Positions 42,811 to 51,290 of a stretch of 64,000 nucleotides of DNA are shown piece by piece. The notes under the pieces are model-generated. The model searched no databases. It saw nothing but the letters and a program-made list of their open reading frames with translations, and was not told the DNA's origin. This DNA is from Mycobacterium kansasii ATCC 12478 (GTDB taxonomy: Bacteria > Actinomycetota > Actinomycetes > Mycobacteriales > Mycobacteriaceae). Each line of letters starts with the position of its first letter. Positions within the stretch are counted from its first letter, which is position 1. Where the stretch lies: positions 1,674,001 to 1,738,000 of the forward strand of contig NC_022663.1 of the NCBI RefSeq assembly GCF_000157895.3, given 5' to 3'. The translations under genes and the position numbers were made by a program.

Positions 42811-43145
42811 AATTGGACCCCACAGCAGCCCGGGCTCTGGCCTTGATGTCGCAGTTTCAGTCGGCTCTACAGGGGCGGCTCCACCAGATGAACAACGGAA
42901 TCTTCAAAGCCTCAGACGAGACAAAGTCCGTCCACGTGACACTTAACGGCTACCAATGGCTCACCGGCATCCGCATCGAAAACGGTCTGCTGAAAAAGGT
43001 GGGCGCCCAGGGAGTCGCCGAGCGGGTCAACGAGGCGCTGCAGAACGCGCAGCGAGCAGTCAGCGTCTTTGACGAACAGTCGGGCCAAACGCTTGCCGAA
43101 ACACTTGCCACCATTTCCGGCGCGATCAACCAGCCGCCGGCCTAA
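42807..43145 (+). CDS. espL: EspL paralogue (YbaB/EbfC-like)
   Basis: A 112-residue protein matching EspL (Rv3880c): ALMSQFQSALQGRLHQMNNG, then VTLNGYQWLTGIRIENGLLK, then VAERVNEALQNAQRAVSVFD. The fold is the YbaB/EbfC nucleoid-protein type. In ESX-1, EspL is required for the stability of other Esp proteins. The GTG start (42807-42809) overlaps the espB stop as GTGA. The espB-espL adjacency here is the reverse of the M. tuberculosis order espK-espL-espB only in where espK sits. Confidence 0.9.
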   Translation: MKLDPTAARALALMSQFQSALQGRLHQMNNGIFKASDETKSVHVTLNGYQWLTGIRIENGLLKKVGAQGVAERVNEALQNAQRAVSVFDEQSGQTLAETLATISGAINQPPA

Positions 43146-43268
43146 CCAACAACACCACCACAAGCGGCCACCGGCTCGAGCCATCGAGGCGCCAAAACTT
43201 GCGGCCCAAAATCCGTCACTAGCCCGCAACCAAGCGAGCAAACGTCAACCGAGAGGAAAGCCCAACCC

Positions 43269-43583
43269 ATGAATGAAATCCTGACCTTGCGGCCCGATGT
43301 CATCAACAGACTGGCGAAAGGGCACGACGCTACGATCACCGGCCTTCATGCCGCGACGGTGGCGCCCGCCGGGATCAGCTCGGACGTTGCCACCACCCAC
43401 GGTACGTTCACATCGGAGTTCAACAATGCGCTCAGGGCCTATGAAGCCGTCCGCGCCCATGCCGGCCAAGCCTTGCAAGGCGTCGCAGCCGGACTTTCCA
43501 AGAGCCTGAACAAGGCACTCACCGCTTACGTCAATACCGACCTAAACAGCGCCGAGATCCTCGGCGAGCAGATTGATGGCTGA
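43269..43583 (+). CDS. espF: EspF paralogue (EspC/EspF family)
   Basis: A 104-residue protein like EspF (Rv3865) and EspC. The family core is ISSDVATTHGTFTSEFNNAL followed by HAGQALQGVAAGLSKSLNKA. EspF is a small ESX-1 substrate paired with EspE, here faced with many EspE partners. The 120-base spacer in front ends in GAGAGGAAAGCCCAACCC, the same leader found before the EspE genes, indicating that this gene once stood directly behind an espE copy as in M. tuberculosis (espE-espF). Confidence 0.9.
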   Translation: MNEILTLRPDVINRLAKGHDATITGLHAATVAPAGISSDVATTHGTFTSEFNNALRAYEAVRAHAGQALQGVAAGLSKSLNKALTAYVNTDLNSAEILGEQIDG

Positions 43584-43585
43584 TC

Positions 43586-44413
43586 ATGTCCGGTCGGCTC
43601 GCTACTGATGGCGCGGGCCTGGTTGATGACGTCGCCGGCGTCAAGTTGACCATCGACAGCGTGCTGGTGATCGCCGAGCGGTTGCCCATGGTCGATTTCC
43701 CTACGGCGCTTGGTATCCGGCCCAACATCCCGCAAAAGGAACTGCCAGACGTCGTCTGGGACCGGGTACGACGTGACCTCACCGCCCAAGGAGTACTCGA
43801 CCAGTACGGGCAACCCCACCCAACGGTCGCGGCGATGGTCGACACCCTCAGTCGGCCGGACCGGACCCTGGAGGGTCGCTGGTGGCGGCGCTATGTGGGC
43901 GGCGCCATGGCGCGTTTTGTGGTATGCCGCAAGGGCGATCGTCATGTCGTCGCCGCGCGCGACGGCCAGATGCTGGTGCTGCAGCTGGTCGAGCCCCAGG
44001 TCGGCCTGGCGGGCATGATAACAACCGTGCTGGGGCCTGCCCTACCGGCGAACGTCGAACCGCTGGCGGGCGTGGCCTCCGAACTGGCCGAGTGCACAAC
44101 CGCGGCCCCGCCAGCCAGGCACGGTGTCCCAGCGGCTACCACCCGCGTCTTTACCGAGATCGTCAACAACCCGTCCAGTTGGGTGGAGATAGTCGCTAGT
44201 CAACGCCACTCCGGCGGCACCACAACGCAGACCGATGCGGCCGCCGGTGTCCTCGACTCGACGCTCGGCAGGCTGGTGTCGCTTCCACGGTGCGTCGGCG
44301 GCGAGCTGTACGGATGTTTTCTGCCTGGCACCCAGCAAAATCTGCAGCGCGCGCTCGACAGCCTGCTAGAGCTGTTGCCTGCCGGCGCCTGGTTTGACGA
44401 CGCCGACGCCTAA
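43586..44413 (+). CDS. espG1: EspG1-type chaperone paralogue
   Basis: A 275-residue protein matching EspG1 (Rv3866) throughout: VAGVKLTIDSVLVIAERLPM, ALGIRPNIPQKELPDVVWDR, HPTVAAMVDTLSRPDRTLEG, then VASQRHSGGTTTQTDAAAGV and FLPGTQQNLQRALDSLLELL. EspG proteins are cytosolic chaperones that hold PE-PPE dimers by the PPE tip and hand them to their own ESX system. The PPE68-like gene in this locus is the natural client. The start lies two bases after the espF stop, so the genes are co-translated. Confidence 0.92.
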   Translation: MSGRLATDGAGLVDDVAGVKLTIDSVLVIAERLPMVDFPTALGIRPNIPQKELPDVVWDRVRRDLTAQGVLDQYGQPHPTVAAMVDTLSRPDRTLEGRWWRRYVGGAMARFVVCRKGDRHVVAARDGQMLVLQLVEPQVGLAGMITTVLGPALPANVEPLAGVASELAECTTAAPPARHGVPAATTRVFTEIVNNPSSWVEIVASQRHSGGTTTQTDAAAGVLDSTLGRLVSLPRCVGGELYGCFLPGTQQNLQRALDSLLELLPAGAWFDDADA

Positions 44414-44458
44414 AGACCGCTCACTATGCCCGCTACCACCCCAGAAAGGCACGCCATA

Positions 44459-45091
44459 ATGGACCAGCCCGGATACAAGGCCCACAGTAATGCCCACAGC
44501 AACGCCCACAGCAATCTGGCCGCCCTAAATTTCTCCTGCGCCAACGGGCGCAAGGAATCCGCAATTGGCGCGTTGCGCGCTTTCGCGCCGGCCGAACCGC
44601 AGCACACTGATGTCGACTTCACCGTCCTCCATAAGCCGACAGAGGCGGACAATAAAGACAATAAAGAGGAATACGAACTGTTCACGGTGACCAATCCACA
44701 AGGAAGCGTGTCGGTGTCGGCTCTCTTGGGCGGAATAATCCACCAGGTCGAACTGTCGGAGGAAGTCACCACCATGGCTGAACCGAAGCTCGCGGAAGAG
44801 ATATTTGTTATTGCCGACCTGGCCCGGCAGAAAGCGCGGGCCGCTCAGTACACCTTCATGCTCCAAAGCGTGCGTGAGATCAAGAACGAACAACACAGCG
44901 CCCAGCTGCTTGAATTCGTCGGCACTACGCTGAACTTGCCGACGCCGGAGGAGGCTGCCGCAGCAGAAAAAAAGGTGTTCGCAACCCGATACGGCCGTGA
45001 TTCCACCCGAACAACTCGTGATAGTGATCTATGCGGCCTTCCAGTATTTGGGAGGAGAGCAAGCGATGAGTATCGCGAAGCCGACTGGTGA
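44459..45091 (+). CDS. espH: EspH paralogue with altered C-terminus
   Basis: A 210-residue protein like EspH (Rv3867, 183 residues). Conserved core: ELFTVTNPQGSVSVSALLGG, LAEEIFVIADLARQKARAAQ, then FVGTTLNLPTPEEAAAAE. In M. marinum EspH is needed for export of EspE and EspF, so it is the expected chaperone for the array. The N-terminus holds three tandem AHSN units coded by a 12-base repeat. After KKVFATRYG the tail (TTRDSDLCGLPVFGRRASDE) is unrelated to EspH, probably a frameshift, and overlaps espK by 26 bases. ATG 44459 follows AGAAAGG; ATG 44426 is an alternative. Confidence 0.85.
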   Translation: MDQPGYKAHSNAHSNAHSNLAALNFSCANGRKESAIGALRAFAPAEPQHTDVDFTVLHKPTEADNKDNKEEYELFTVTNPQGSVSVSALLGGIIHQVELSEEVTTMAEPKLAEEIFVIADLARQKARAAQYTFMLQSVREIKNEQHSAQLLEFVGTTLNLPTPEEAAAAEKKVFATRYGRDSTRTTRDSDLCGLPVFGRRASDEYREADW

Positions 45092-47069
45092 ATATGCCGA
45101 GCTGATGCTGGACCCGGACGGGTGGCCAGAAGCCGATGAGGACACCTTCTACGACCGGGCCCAGCAGTACAGCCAAACATTGCAGAAAATCACCAACATC
45201 TTGGATAAGTGTCGAGAGCAGCGGCTTCACGTCTTCGAAGGCGGCGTCTGGTCGGGTGGTGCCGCTAATGCCGCCAACGACGGTCTCGGCGCAAACATCG
45301 ATCAATTGGTGATGCTGCAGCATCACCTCGCGACTGTGATTACCTGGCACCGTGATATAGCCGATTTGATTGTGCAAGCTAAATCGGATATCGGCAACAA
45401 TGTCGACGCCGCTCAACGGGAAATCAACACCCTGGAGAGGGACCAAAACCTCGACACCGACGAGAAAACCGCTGCAATCGATTCGTTGGTCCGCGCGGCG
45501 CACCGGGCCAGTGTCGGCGTGGTTTCCAGCACCGCAGAGCAGGTTCTGGAATCCAAGCACTGGAAGCCGCCGAAGAACGCCCTTGAGCAGCTGCTCAACC
45601 AAAAAGCACCACCGCTGCCAGACGTACCGTCCCGGGTCGCCCCAGCGCCGGTCAACACAATCCCGGATACCACGGGCATCGGGGTCAACCCAACACCTGA
45701 AACGCCTGGGGCTCCGGCCATCCCGGCCCCGCCGGCTACACCCGTAACTCCGGTACCGGCTACCTCGGGGGCAGTACCATCCCCGCCGCCACCAAGCCTC
45801 GGAACGAGCCCGCGTCCGGCTGCGGGCCGGCGGGCCGAGCCGGCAGCTCAGGTGAAACCCGCAACGTCGACGGAGCAGGCGCCCGTTGCGGGTGGGCCTA
45901 CCGATCAGCCGGGGGCGCCGCAGGCGGGTCCATCGCATTCCGAGGAGTCATCGGTTGGCGTTGCGCCCACCGCAGTGACCGGCGTACCGCCCGCGCGGGT
46001 GGCCAGTGGCGCACCGAAGGGGGCCGGACTCGGCGCTGTCGCAGATTCGGGCAGCGCCGGTCCGGCCACGGCGTGGGGCGCGGGATCACGCGCTTCGGCT
46101 GGCCCGACCCGATTGGGTGGTACGGGCCGGGGGCGCGCGGCGTCCACCCGAGCGTCGGCGCACAGTGCATCGGCCGCACGCTTGCCGGCGACCGATCACA
46201 CCGATCGCACCGATGAGCGCGAGTCGGAAGATACTCCCACGGCGGCACCGATGATCCCAGTTGCCGCGGCGCGGGCGGCGCGCGACGCCGTGGCCGCTGC
46301 TTTCGCCGGTCGCCGTAACGCCAAGACTGATCCGCTGCGGTTGGCGCGCCGCATCGCGGCGGCGTTGAACGCACCCGGCGGTCGCGGCGACATCGATTGG
46401 GGCTTCTTCTGGATCACCGCGGTGACCACCGACGGGAAAATCGTGGTAGCCAATAGCTATGGGTTGGCCTATATCCCCGAAGGGGTCGAATTACCGGACG
46501 TCGTGCAGATGGCGAGCGCCGATGACGCCATCCCGGTCGGCGAGCGGGCCCGCTGTGCGACCTACCCACTGCTGGCCGTGCAGGCCTGGGCGACGCATCA
46601 TCACGCCACGCTGCGTGCGGTGATCGGCACCGCGGAGCAGTTGGCCGATTGCGATCTCGGGGTCGCCAAGATCATCCTGGAGTCCGACGACATCCCGGAC
46701 AGCGGCAAAATGACCGGCCGGTCCCGGCTCGGGTTGGTCAGTCCTGCGGCCGCAGCTCGGCTGGCCGACACCGAAGATCGGTGTTTGATCAAACTGGTGC
46801 CGCCAGCTCCTGTTGCCGCGGATCTCCCGGCACATCAGCGGGAGATGTTGTGGTTCGAGGTGATGAAACCCATGGCCAGCAGCGCAACTGGCCGCGAGGC
46901 CGCACACCTGCAGGCCTTCCAGGCCTATGCTGCTCACGCTCAAGAACTCGCCCTGCACCAGGCGCACTCCGCGGCCGATCCCAACACCCAGCGTGCCGCC
47001 ATCGCCGACTGGCTGTACTGGCAACACGTCGCCGGGCTACTCGACAGCGCCTTGTGTAACGCGTCCTAA
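45066..47069 (+). CDS. espK: EspK paralogue, EspB chaperone
   Basis: A 667-residue protein matching EspK (Rv3879c, 729 residues). The N-terminal PPE-like domain reads MSIAKPTGEYAELMLDPDGW with a W-S-G motif in FEGGVWSGGAANAANDGLGA and KHWKPPKNALEQLL. A Pro/Ala-rich linker spans about 200-390, shorter than in M. tuberculosis. The C-terminal domain has LRLARRIAAALNAPGG, DWGFFWITAVTTDGKIVVAN, GKMTGRSRLGLVSPAAAARL and ADWLYWQHVAGLLDSAL. EspK binds the C-terminus of EspB and links it to the ESX-1 ATPase. ATG 45066 with GGAGGAGAGCAAGCG upstream gives the EspK start; an earlier in-frame codon adds 23 unrelated residues. Confidence 0.92.
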   Translation: MSIAKPTGEYAELMLDPDGWPEADEDTFYDRAQQYSQTLQKITNILDKCREQRLHVFEGGVWSGGAANAANDGLGANIDQLVMLQHHLATVITWHRDIADLIVQAKSDIGNNVDAAQREINTLERDQNLDTDEKTAAIDSLVRAAHRASVGVVSSTAEQVLESKHWKPPKNALEQLLNQKAPPLPDVPSRVAPAPVNTIPDTTGIGVNPTPETPGAPAIPAPPATPVTPVPATSGAVPSPPPPSLGTSPRPAAGRRAEPAAQVKPATSTEQAPVAGGPTDQPGAPQAGPSHSEESSVGVAPTAVTGVPPARVASGAPKGAGLGAVADSGSAGPATAWGAGSRASAGPTRLGGTGRGRAASTRASAHSASAARLPATDHTDRTDERESEDTPTAAPMIPVAAARAARDAVAAAFAGRRNAKTDPLRLARRIAAALNAPGGRGDIDWGFFWITAVTTDGKIVVANSYGLAYIPEGVELPDVVQMASADDAIPVGERARCATYPLLAVQAWATHHHATLRAVIGTAEQLADCDLGVAKIILESDDIPDSGKMTGRSRLGLVSPAAAARLADTEDRCLIKLVPPAPVAADLPAHQREMLWFEVMKPMASSATGREAAHLQAFQAYAAHAQELALHQAHSAADPNTQRAAIADWLYWQHVAGLLDSALCNAS

Positions 47070-47955
47070 AGTAGACGCCGACCGCATCGATTCGGGTCAC
47101 TGTGACGGCTCTAAGCGGGCCAACGGTTGGCAAGGCGTGGTGTGGCCCAAGAAGGTCCGCATCACCGCCGGCACTACTCGCTGCCGACTGGGTGCACCGG
47201 TTCAGAGCGCCACGAGGCGCTGTGAGATCGAATGGAGGTGAGAGACCTTCATCTGACCGCTGTCGCGGCAGCGGGTTGAAGCTGGGGCAGCCTGATTCGG
47301 TGGGCGCCGATGAGGGTGGAAAGCAGCCCTGACGAAGACGGGACGTGTCGGCACTGCCAGACGACACGGGTCCGGCAAGCAAGACAGGACGGTGTACGTG
47401 AGAAACCAGCGACTGAACGCTCCTCGAGCCGTTCCGACCAGCTCGAATCTGGCGGATCTGGGCTGGGCAGCGGCGCACACTCGTATCACGTTGTGGTGCG
47501 GGGAACTCCGCGATCGGTTTGTACCGCCGGCCGGGAGGTCACGGTGAAGGCCCGCGGCGTAGCCGTGGCCATGCCGCAGGAGCATAGCTGGGCACCTTCG
47601 CCTGTCGATCGATCTGACAGTGAACGTGGGAACCTACGTACTGGCCCTCCCGGAGCGCGTCCAGCGTTTCGGCGGGAAGGCCCGTCACCGGCCTGATGCC
47701 ATTGCGTCGGGACCGATACCGGGTGGTTTGTTCCCGATGAATGAGCCCAACGAGCGCCTTGCCTCCGGCGCGCGGCTGTCGGTGCGCACCGTGCAGTGTG
47801 CCTCTGGCATGCCGCGGTCGCTGGGGTGTCCACCGAGGTGCTGCGCGGCGCCAACGCACCCGCATAGAGCGCCCGGCCTCCCGGTGGGTCGTGGATCGCG
47901 GCTGCGTCCGGGCCCGTGCGTGGGCGCTGCACCGCAACCTTCAGCTAGCCGACGG
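47070..47955. other. 880-base gap, no recognisable gene
   Basis: No frame in this stretch shows a recognisable protein family, and the longer frames are Arg/Pro-rich shadows typical of GC-rich noncoding DNA. The region is not low-complexity and contains several potential hairpins (for example CCCGCGGCGTAGCCGTGGCC near 47552). It might be a decayed mobile element or structured RNA such as a group II intron fragment, but I cannot support either. Confidence 0.35.
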
Positions 47956-48399
47956 CTAGGCCGACGCCTCCAGCACTGCCTTGAGTCGGGCCAGATCCTT
48001 GGCGTTGGCCCGCTTCATCGCCTTCGCCAGGACGGGTGCCGTAATTCCGGCGAACCCGGACGGCTCACCGCGGTTGCGCAGGGTCATCGTCGTCGTACCG
48101 TTCGGGCCGTCGTTCCACAGGTAGGTCGTCTCCATGGGAAAGGGCCCTTCCGCGGTGCGCATCACGAACCTGCTGCCCGGCTGCAGGTCGACCACCTCGT
48201 AGGTGTAACTCAACGAACGCCCGAGAAACCTTGCAGTAAAGGCGAATTGCGATCCCACGGCCACCGGCTTGGGCGTCTTCCATTGCACCGACTTGATATT
48301 GACGTACCAGGCGGTTGCGTTGTCCGGGTCGCAGGCATAGGCGGCCACGTCGCTGCGGGGCCGCGCGATCAGGATCTCGCTGACCACATCGACTTTCAT
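47956..48399 (-). CDS. SRPBCC (polyketide cyclase/START-like) protein
   Basis: A 147-residue ligand-binding helix-grip protein: VDVVSEILIARPRSDVAAYA, then WYVNIKSVQWKTPKPVAVGS, LSYTYEVVDLQPGSRFVMRT and MTLRNRGEPSG before a long C-terminal helix (KAMKRANAKDLARLKAVLEA). Such proteins bind hydrophobic ligands. Its ATG (48397-48399) overlaps the sigma-factor stop as ATGA, so it is the third member of a YCII-sigma-SRPBCC unit. ECF42-type sigma genes often sit beside small proteins of this sort. Confidence 0.85.
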   Translation of the reverse strand: MKVDVVSEILIARPRSDVAAYACDPDNATAWYVNIKSVQWKTPKPVAVGSQFAFTARFLGRSLSYTYEVVDLQPGSRFVMRTAEGPFPMETTYLWNDGPNGTTTMTLRNRGEPSGFAGITAPVLAKAMKRANAKDLARLKAVLEASA

Positions 48400-49622
48400 G
48401 TCACTCCTTGTTGCGCAGCCCATTGCGCGATGCGCCGTTGGCGGTATCGCCGTTCGGGTGCGGTGGTCGAATCGGCGAGGGAAGCCCGCGTCGCCGCGAC
48501 GGCCTCGGCGAATCTGCCTTGCCGGGCCAGCAGTTCACCGCGGACAGCATGCCAGCGCTGATCGGGTTCGAGCTCCTCGAGCTCCGCCAAACCCGCTGCG
48601 GTCCCGTCTGATTCGGCAACAGCCACGGCACGGGCCAAGGCAGCCGGAGCGCTCGGGTGCACGGACAGCAGCATGTCGTAAAGCCGGACGATCTCCGCCC
48701 AGTCGGTAGCGGCATACGACGCGGCCCGGGCATGCTCTGCTGCGATCGCGGCCTGCAATTGATAGGGATCGGCCACCGCTGCGGTTCGGCGTAGCGATTC
48801 ATCCAGCAGGGCAAGCGCTTCCGTGATCGCATCGCTGTCCCAGCGCGAGCGGTCCTGTTCGGACAGCGGTACCGGATCGCCGGCGTCGTCGCACCGTGCG
48901 GCGCGCCGGGATTCGGTCAGCAGCAACAGCGCCAGCACCGCCATCGGTGCCGGTTCATCGGGCATCAGCTCGTGTACCAAGCGGGCCAGGCGCACCGCCT
49001 CACGGGCACCGTCGACATCGGTCAGCCGGTCGCCGCCGGCCGCGGTGTGGGCGATCGTGTAGGACGAGTGCACCACCGCACACACCGCCGCCAGGCGCGC
49101 CGGCAGGTCTTCGTCGGCCGGAACGCGGTACGGGATGCCGGCCCGCGCGATCTTGGCTCGGGTTCTGGTGAGCCGCTTGGCAATAGCGGCCTCACTGGTC
49201 AGCAGCACCACCGCGATTTGCGCCGGCGACAGACCGCACAAGGTGCGCAATGCCAGCGTCACCTGAGCCTCAAGCCCCAGCGCCGGGTGGCAGCAGGTGA
49301 AGATCAGCCGCAGCCGGTCGTCGGCCACCATGCTGTCGGGCGGCATATCGGGAACCGCGAGCTCCATGCTGGCACGCTCCTTTTGGGCTCGAGCACCCTC
49401 ACGGCGCAGTAGGTCGATAGCGACCCGGCGGGCGGTCACCGTCAGCCACGCGCGCGGCTCGTCGGGCACGCCGTTGCGAGGCCAGTCCCGAAGCGCGCGC
49501 AGCGCCGCTTCCTGTACCGCATCCTCGGCGATCTGCAGCGAGCCGACCGCCCGGACGAGGGTCGCCAGAATGCGGGTTCCCTCGATCCGGACGGTTTCGG
49601 CGAGCGCGGATTCGGCGGTCAA
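48396..49622 (-). CDS. ECF sigma factor with C-terminal extension (ECF42/DUF6596 type)
   Basis: A 408-residue ECF sigma factor. Region 2 is ILATLVRAVGSLQIAEDAVQ, then EAALRALRDWPRNGVPDEPR and AWLTVTARRVAIDLLRREGA. Region 4 is LRTLCGLSPAQIAVVLLTSE, AAIAKRLTRTRAKI. The ~220-residue C-terminal extension is TPR-like (LDESLRRTAAVADPYQLQAA, then HARAASYAATDWAEIVRLYD), as in the ECF42 group, which replaces an anti-sigma factor with this domain. The start is a TTG at 49620-49622 overlapping the YCII stop (TTGA). Pairing with a YCII/DGPF protein is the hallmark of ECF42. The target promoters are unknown. Confidence 0.87.
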   Translation of the reverse strand: MTAESALAETVRIEGTRILATLVRAVGSLQIAEDAVQEAALRALRDWPRNGVPDEPRAWLTVTARRVAIDLLRREGARAQKERASMELAVPDMPPDSMVADDRLRLIFTCCHPALGLEAQVTLALRTLCGLSPAQIAVVLLTSEAAIAKRLTRTRAKIARAGIPYRVPADEDLPARLAAVCAVVHSSYTIAHTAAGGDRLTDVDGAREAVRLARLVHELMPDEPAPMAVLALLLLTESRRAARCDDAGDPVPLSEQDRSRWDSDAITEALALLDESLRRTAAVADPYQLQAAIAAEHARAASYAATDWAEIVRLYDMLLSVHPSAPAALARAVAVAESDGTAAGLAELEELEPDQRWHAVRGELLARQGRFAEAVAATRASLADSTTAPERRYRQRRIAQWAAQQGVT

Positions 49623-49966
49623 CCGAATTCGATGATGGGACGCACCTCGACGGCACCGTCCCACGCTGCGGGTATCTCGGCGGCGATCCGTAGCGCCTCG
49701 TCCAGATCGGCGGCCTCGATAAGATAGAAGCCGGTCAATGCCTCCTTGGTCTCGGCATAGGGGCCGTCGCTGGTGACGACGTCACCGCCGCGGGCACCTT
49801 TGACGCGAACCGTCGTCGCGGTGGACGTCGGATACAGCGCTGTGCCACCACGAATCGCGGCGGCGTGCTCCTGGCCGAACTTCATGTAGTCGGCCATGTC
49901 GGCGGCCTGCTCGGGGGCCGACCAGTCGATGTCCCTGGTGTAGGTCAGTGCGGCGTATTGCGGCAT
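49619..49966 (-). CDS. YCII/DGPF-domain protein
   Basis: A 115-residue protein beginning MPQYAALTYTRDIDW with the YCII motif VVTSDGPYAETKEALTGFYL at about residues 64-82 and ALRIAAEIPAAWDGAVEVRP near the end. The family has a ferredoxin-like dimeric fold with a possible His/Asp active site. It is co-encoded with ECF42 sigma factors in many bacteria and probably feeds or is controlled by that sigma factor. AAGGAGGACACC directly precedes the ATG at 49964-49966, an unusually strong ribosome-binding site. Translation continues into the sigma gene by overlap. Confidence 0.87.
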   Translation of the reverse strand: MPQYAALTYTRDIDWSAPEQAADMADYMKFGQEHAAAIRGGTALYPTSTATTVRVKGARGGDVVTSDGPYAETKEALTGFYLIEAADLDEALRIAAEIPAAWDGAVEVRPIIEFG

Positions 49967-50040
49967 GGTGTCCTCCTTGTCCCGATGATCATCCGGTCCA
50001 ATCCCGGATCTCATCAAGAGGACGATCGGGATAGGCCCGA

Positions 50041-51279
50041 TCAGGACACCCCGGGGCGAAGTTGGGTCGAAGTCGCGTCGAACAGCACCGGAAGCGCGGT
50101 CGGTGACCGGAAAATCTGGCCGCGGATGTGGGGATCGTCGCCGTCGGGATCAAGGCGCAGGTTGGGCAGGCGGTCCAACAGCAGGTTGAGGGCCACCCGC
50201 ATCTCCAGGCGGGCCAGGTGCATGCCCAGGCAGACGTGAACGCCGTGACCGAAACCGATGTGCGCCCTGGCCGGGCGGAAGATGTCGAAGCGATCCGGGT
50301 CGGGGTATCTGTCCTCTTGCCGGTTTGCCGCGCCCAGCATCGGCATGACCGAGGAGCCGGCGGGTATGGGCACGCCGCTCAGTTCGGTGTCGCGGGTGGC
50401 CACGCGGGTGATGGTCAGCAGCGGCGGCTCCCAGCGCACCGCCTCCTCGATCGCCTGCGGCAGCAGTGCGCGGTCGGCCCGCACCGCATCGAGTTGGTCT
50501 GTGTTGCACAGCAATCCGAACAATATGTTGCCCAGCGAGCGGTAGGTGGTCTCGACGCCGGCCGGCAGCAGCAACCGCAGAAAGGAGAAGATCTCCTCGT
50601 CGGACAGCTGCTCGCCGTCGATCTCGGCGTGGGCCAGGCCGCTGATCAGATCGTCGCGCGGCTCCGCGCGCCGGGCGGCCAGGATCGGGGTGAAGTACTG
50701 CTGCAACGCCTGCGAGGCGGCCCGGCCGCGCTGCGGGTTGACGGTGAAGCTCAACAGCGAGATCGACCAGCGCTGAAACTGCGGATAGTCCTCGCGCGGC
50801 AGACCCAGCAGGCCGGCGATGATCTGCGTCGGATAGGGAAAGGTGAACTCCTTGACCAGATCGGCGTGGCCGCGGCCGGCGAACCGGTCGATCAGCTCGT
50901 TGCCGACCTTGCCGACCAGCTCATCCTCCCAGCGCGCTAATGCCTTCTGCGAGAAAGCTTTTGCTACCAGCGCGCGATGACGGCCGTGTTCGGGCTCATC
51001 CATCCCGAGCATGACGTGGCGGCCCAGCACGTCGCCGAAGGCGTCGATGATGATCGCCGACGAGAACGTCTCGTTGTCCCGCAGCAGCCGCGCCACATCC
51101 TCATGGCGGTAGACGATGAAGACCGGCTTGGATTCCTCATGCGGCATGGCCGAAAAGTCGATGCGCTGCACCGGTTCCTCGCGCCGCAGCCGGGCCAACT
51201 CGGTGTAGGGATCGCGGACGTCGCCGGATACCACGTCGTCGAAGGCACCGAAGTCCTCGAGATCGTCGAACAGCTGCAT
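50041..51279 (-). CDS. Cytochrome P450
   Basis: A 412-residue soluble P450. The I-helix oxygen motif is LLPAGVETTYRSLGN, the K-helix ExxR is IEEAVRWEPPLL, and the heme loop FGHGVHVCLGMHLARLEMRV places the cysteine ligand near residue 355. It belongs to the bacterial CYP families that hydroxylate terpenoid, steroid or fatty-acid substrates; the exact family cannot be assigned by eye. It follows the aldehyde dehydrogenase by 11 bases on the same strand, which suggests sequential oxidation of an alcohol or methyl group. No ferredoxin gene is next to it. Confidence 0.9.
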   Translation of the reverse strand: MQLFDDLEDFGAFDDVVSGDVRDPYTELARLRREEPVQRIDFSAMPHEESKPVFIVYRHEDVARLLRDNETFSSAIIIDAFGDVLGRHVMLGMDEPEHGRHRALVAKAFSQKALARWEDELVGKVGNELIDRFAGRGHADLVKEFTFPYPTQIIAGLLGLPREDYPQFQRWSISLLSFTVNPQRGRAASQALQQYFTPILAARRAEPRDDLISGLAHAEIDGEQLSDEEIFSFLRLLLPAGVETTYRSLGNILFGLLCNTDQLDAVRADRALLPQAIEEAVRWEPPLLTITRVATRDTELSGVPIPAGSSVMPMLGAANRQEDRYPDPDRFDIFRPARAHIGFGHGVHVCLGMHLARLEMRVALNLLLDRLPNLRLDPDGDDPHIRGQIFRSPTALPVLFDATSTQLRPGVS

Positions 51280-51290
51280 GCGCGCCCCCC

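Noticed and set aside
44997..45065. Earlier in-frame start for espK
   Set aside because: It lies inside the espH paralogue and adds residues absent from EspK; ATG 45066 has a good ribosome-binding site.
47070..47955. Group II intron or retron
   Set aside because: No reverse transcriptase frame and no secure domain V-like element could be identified by eye.
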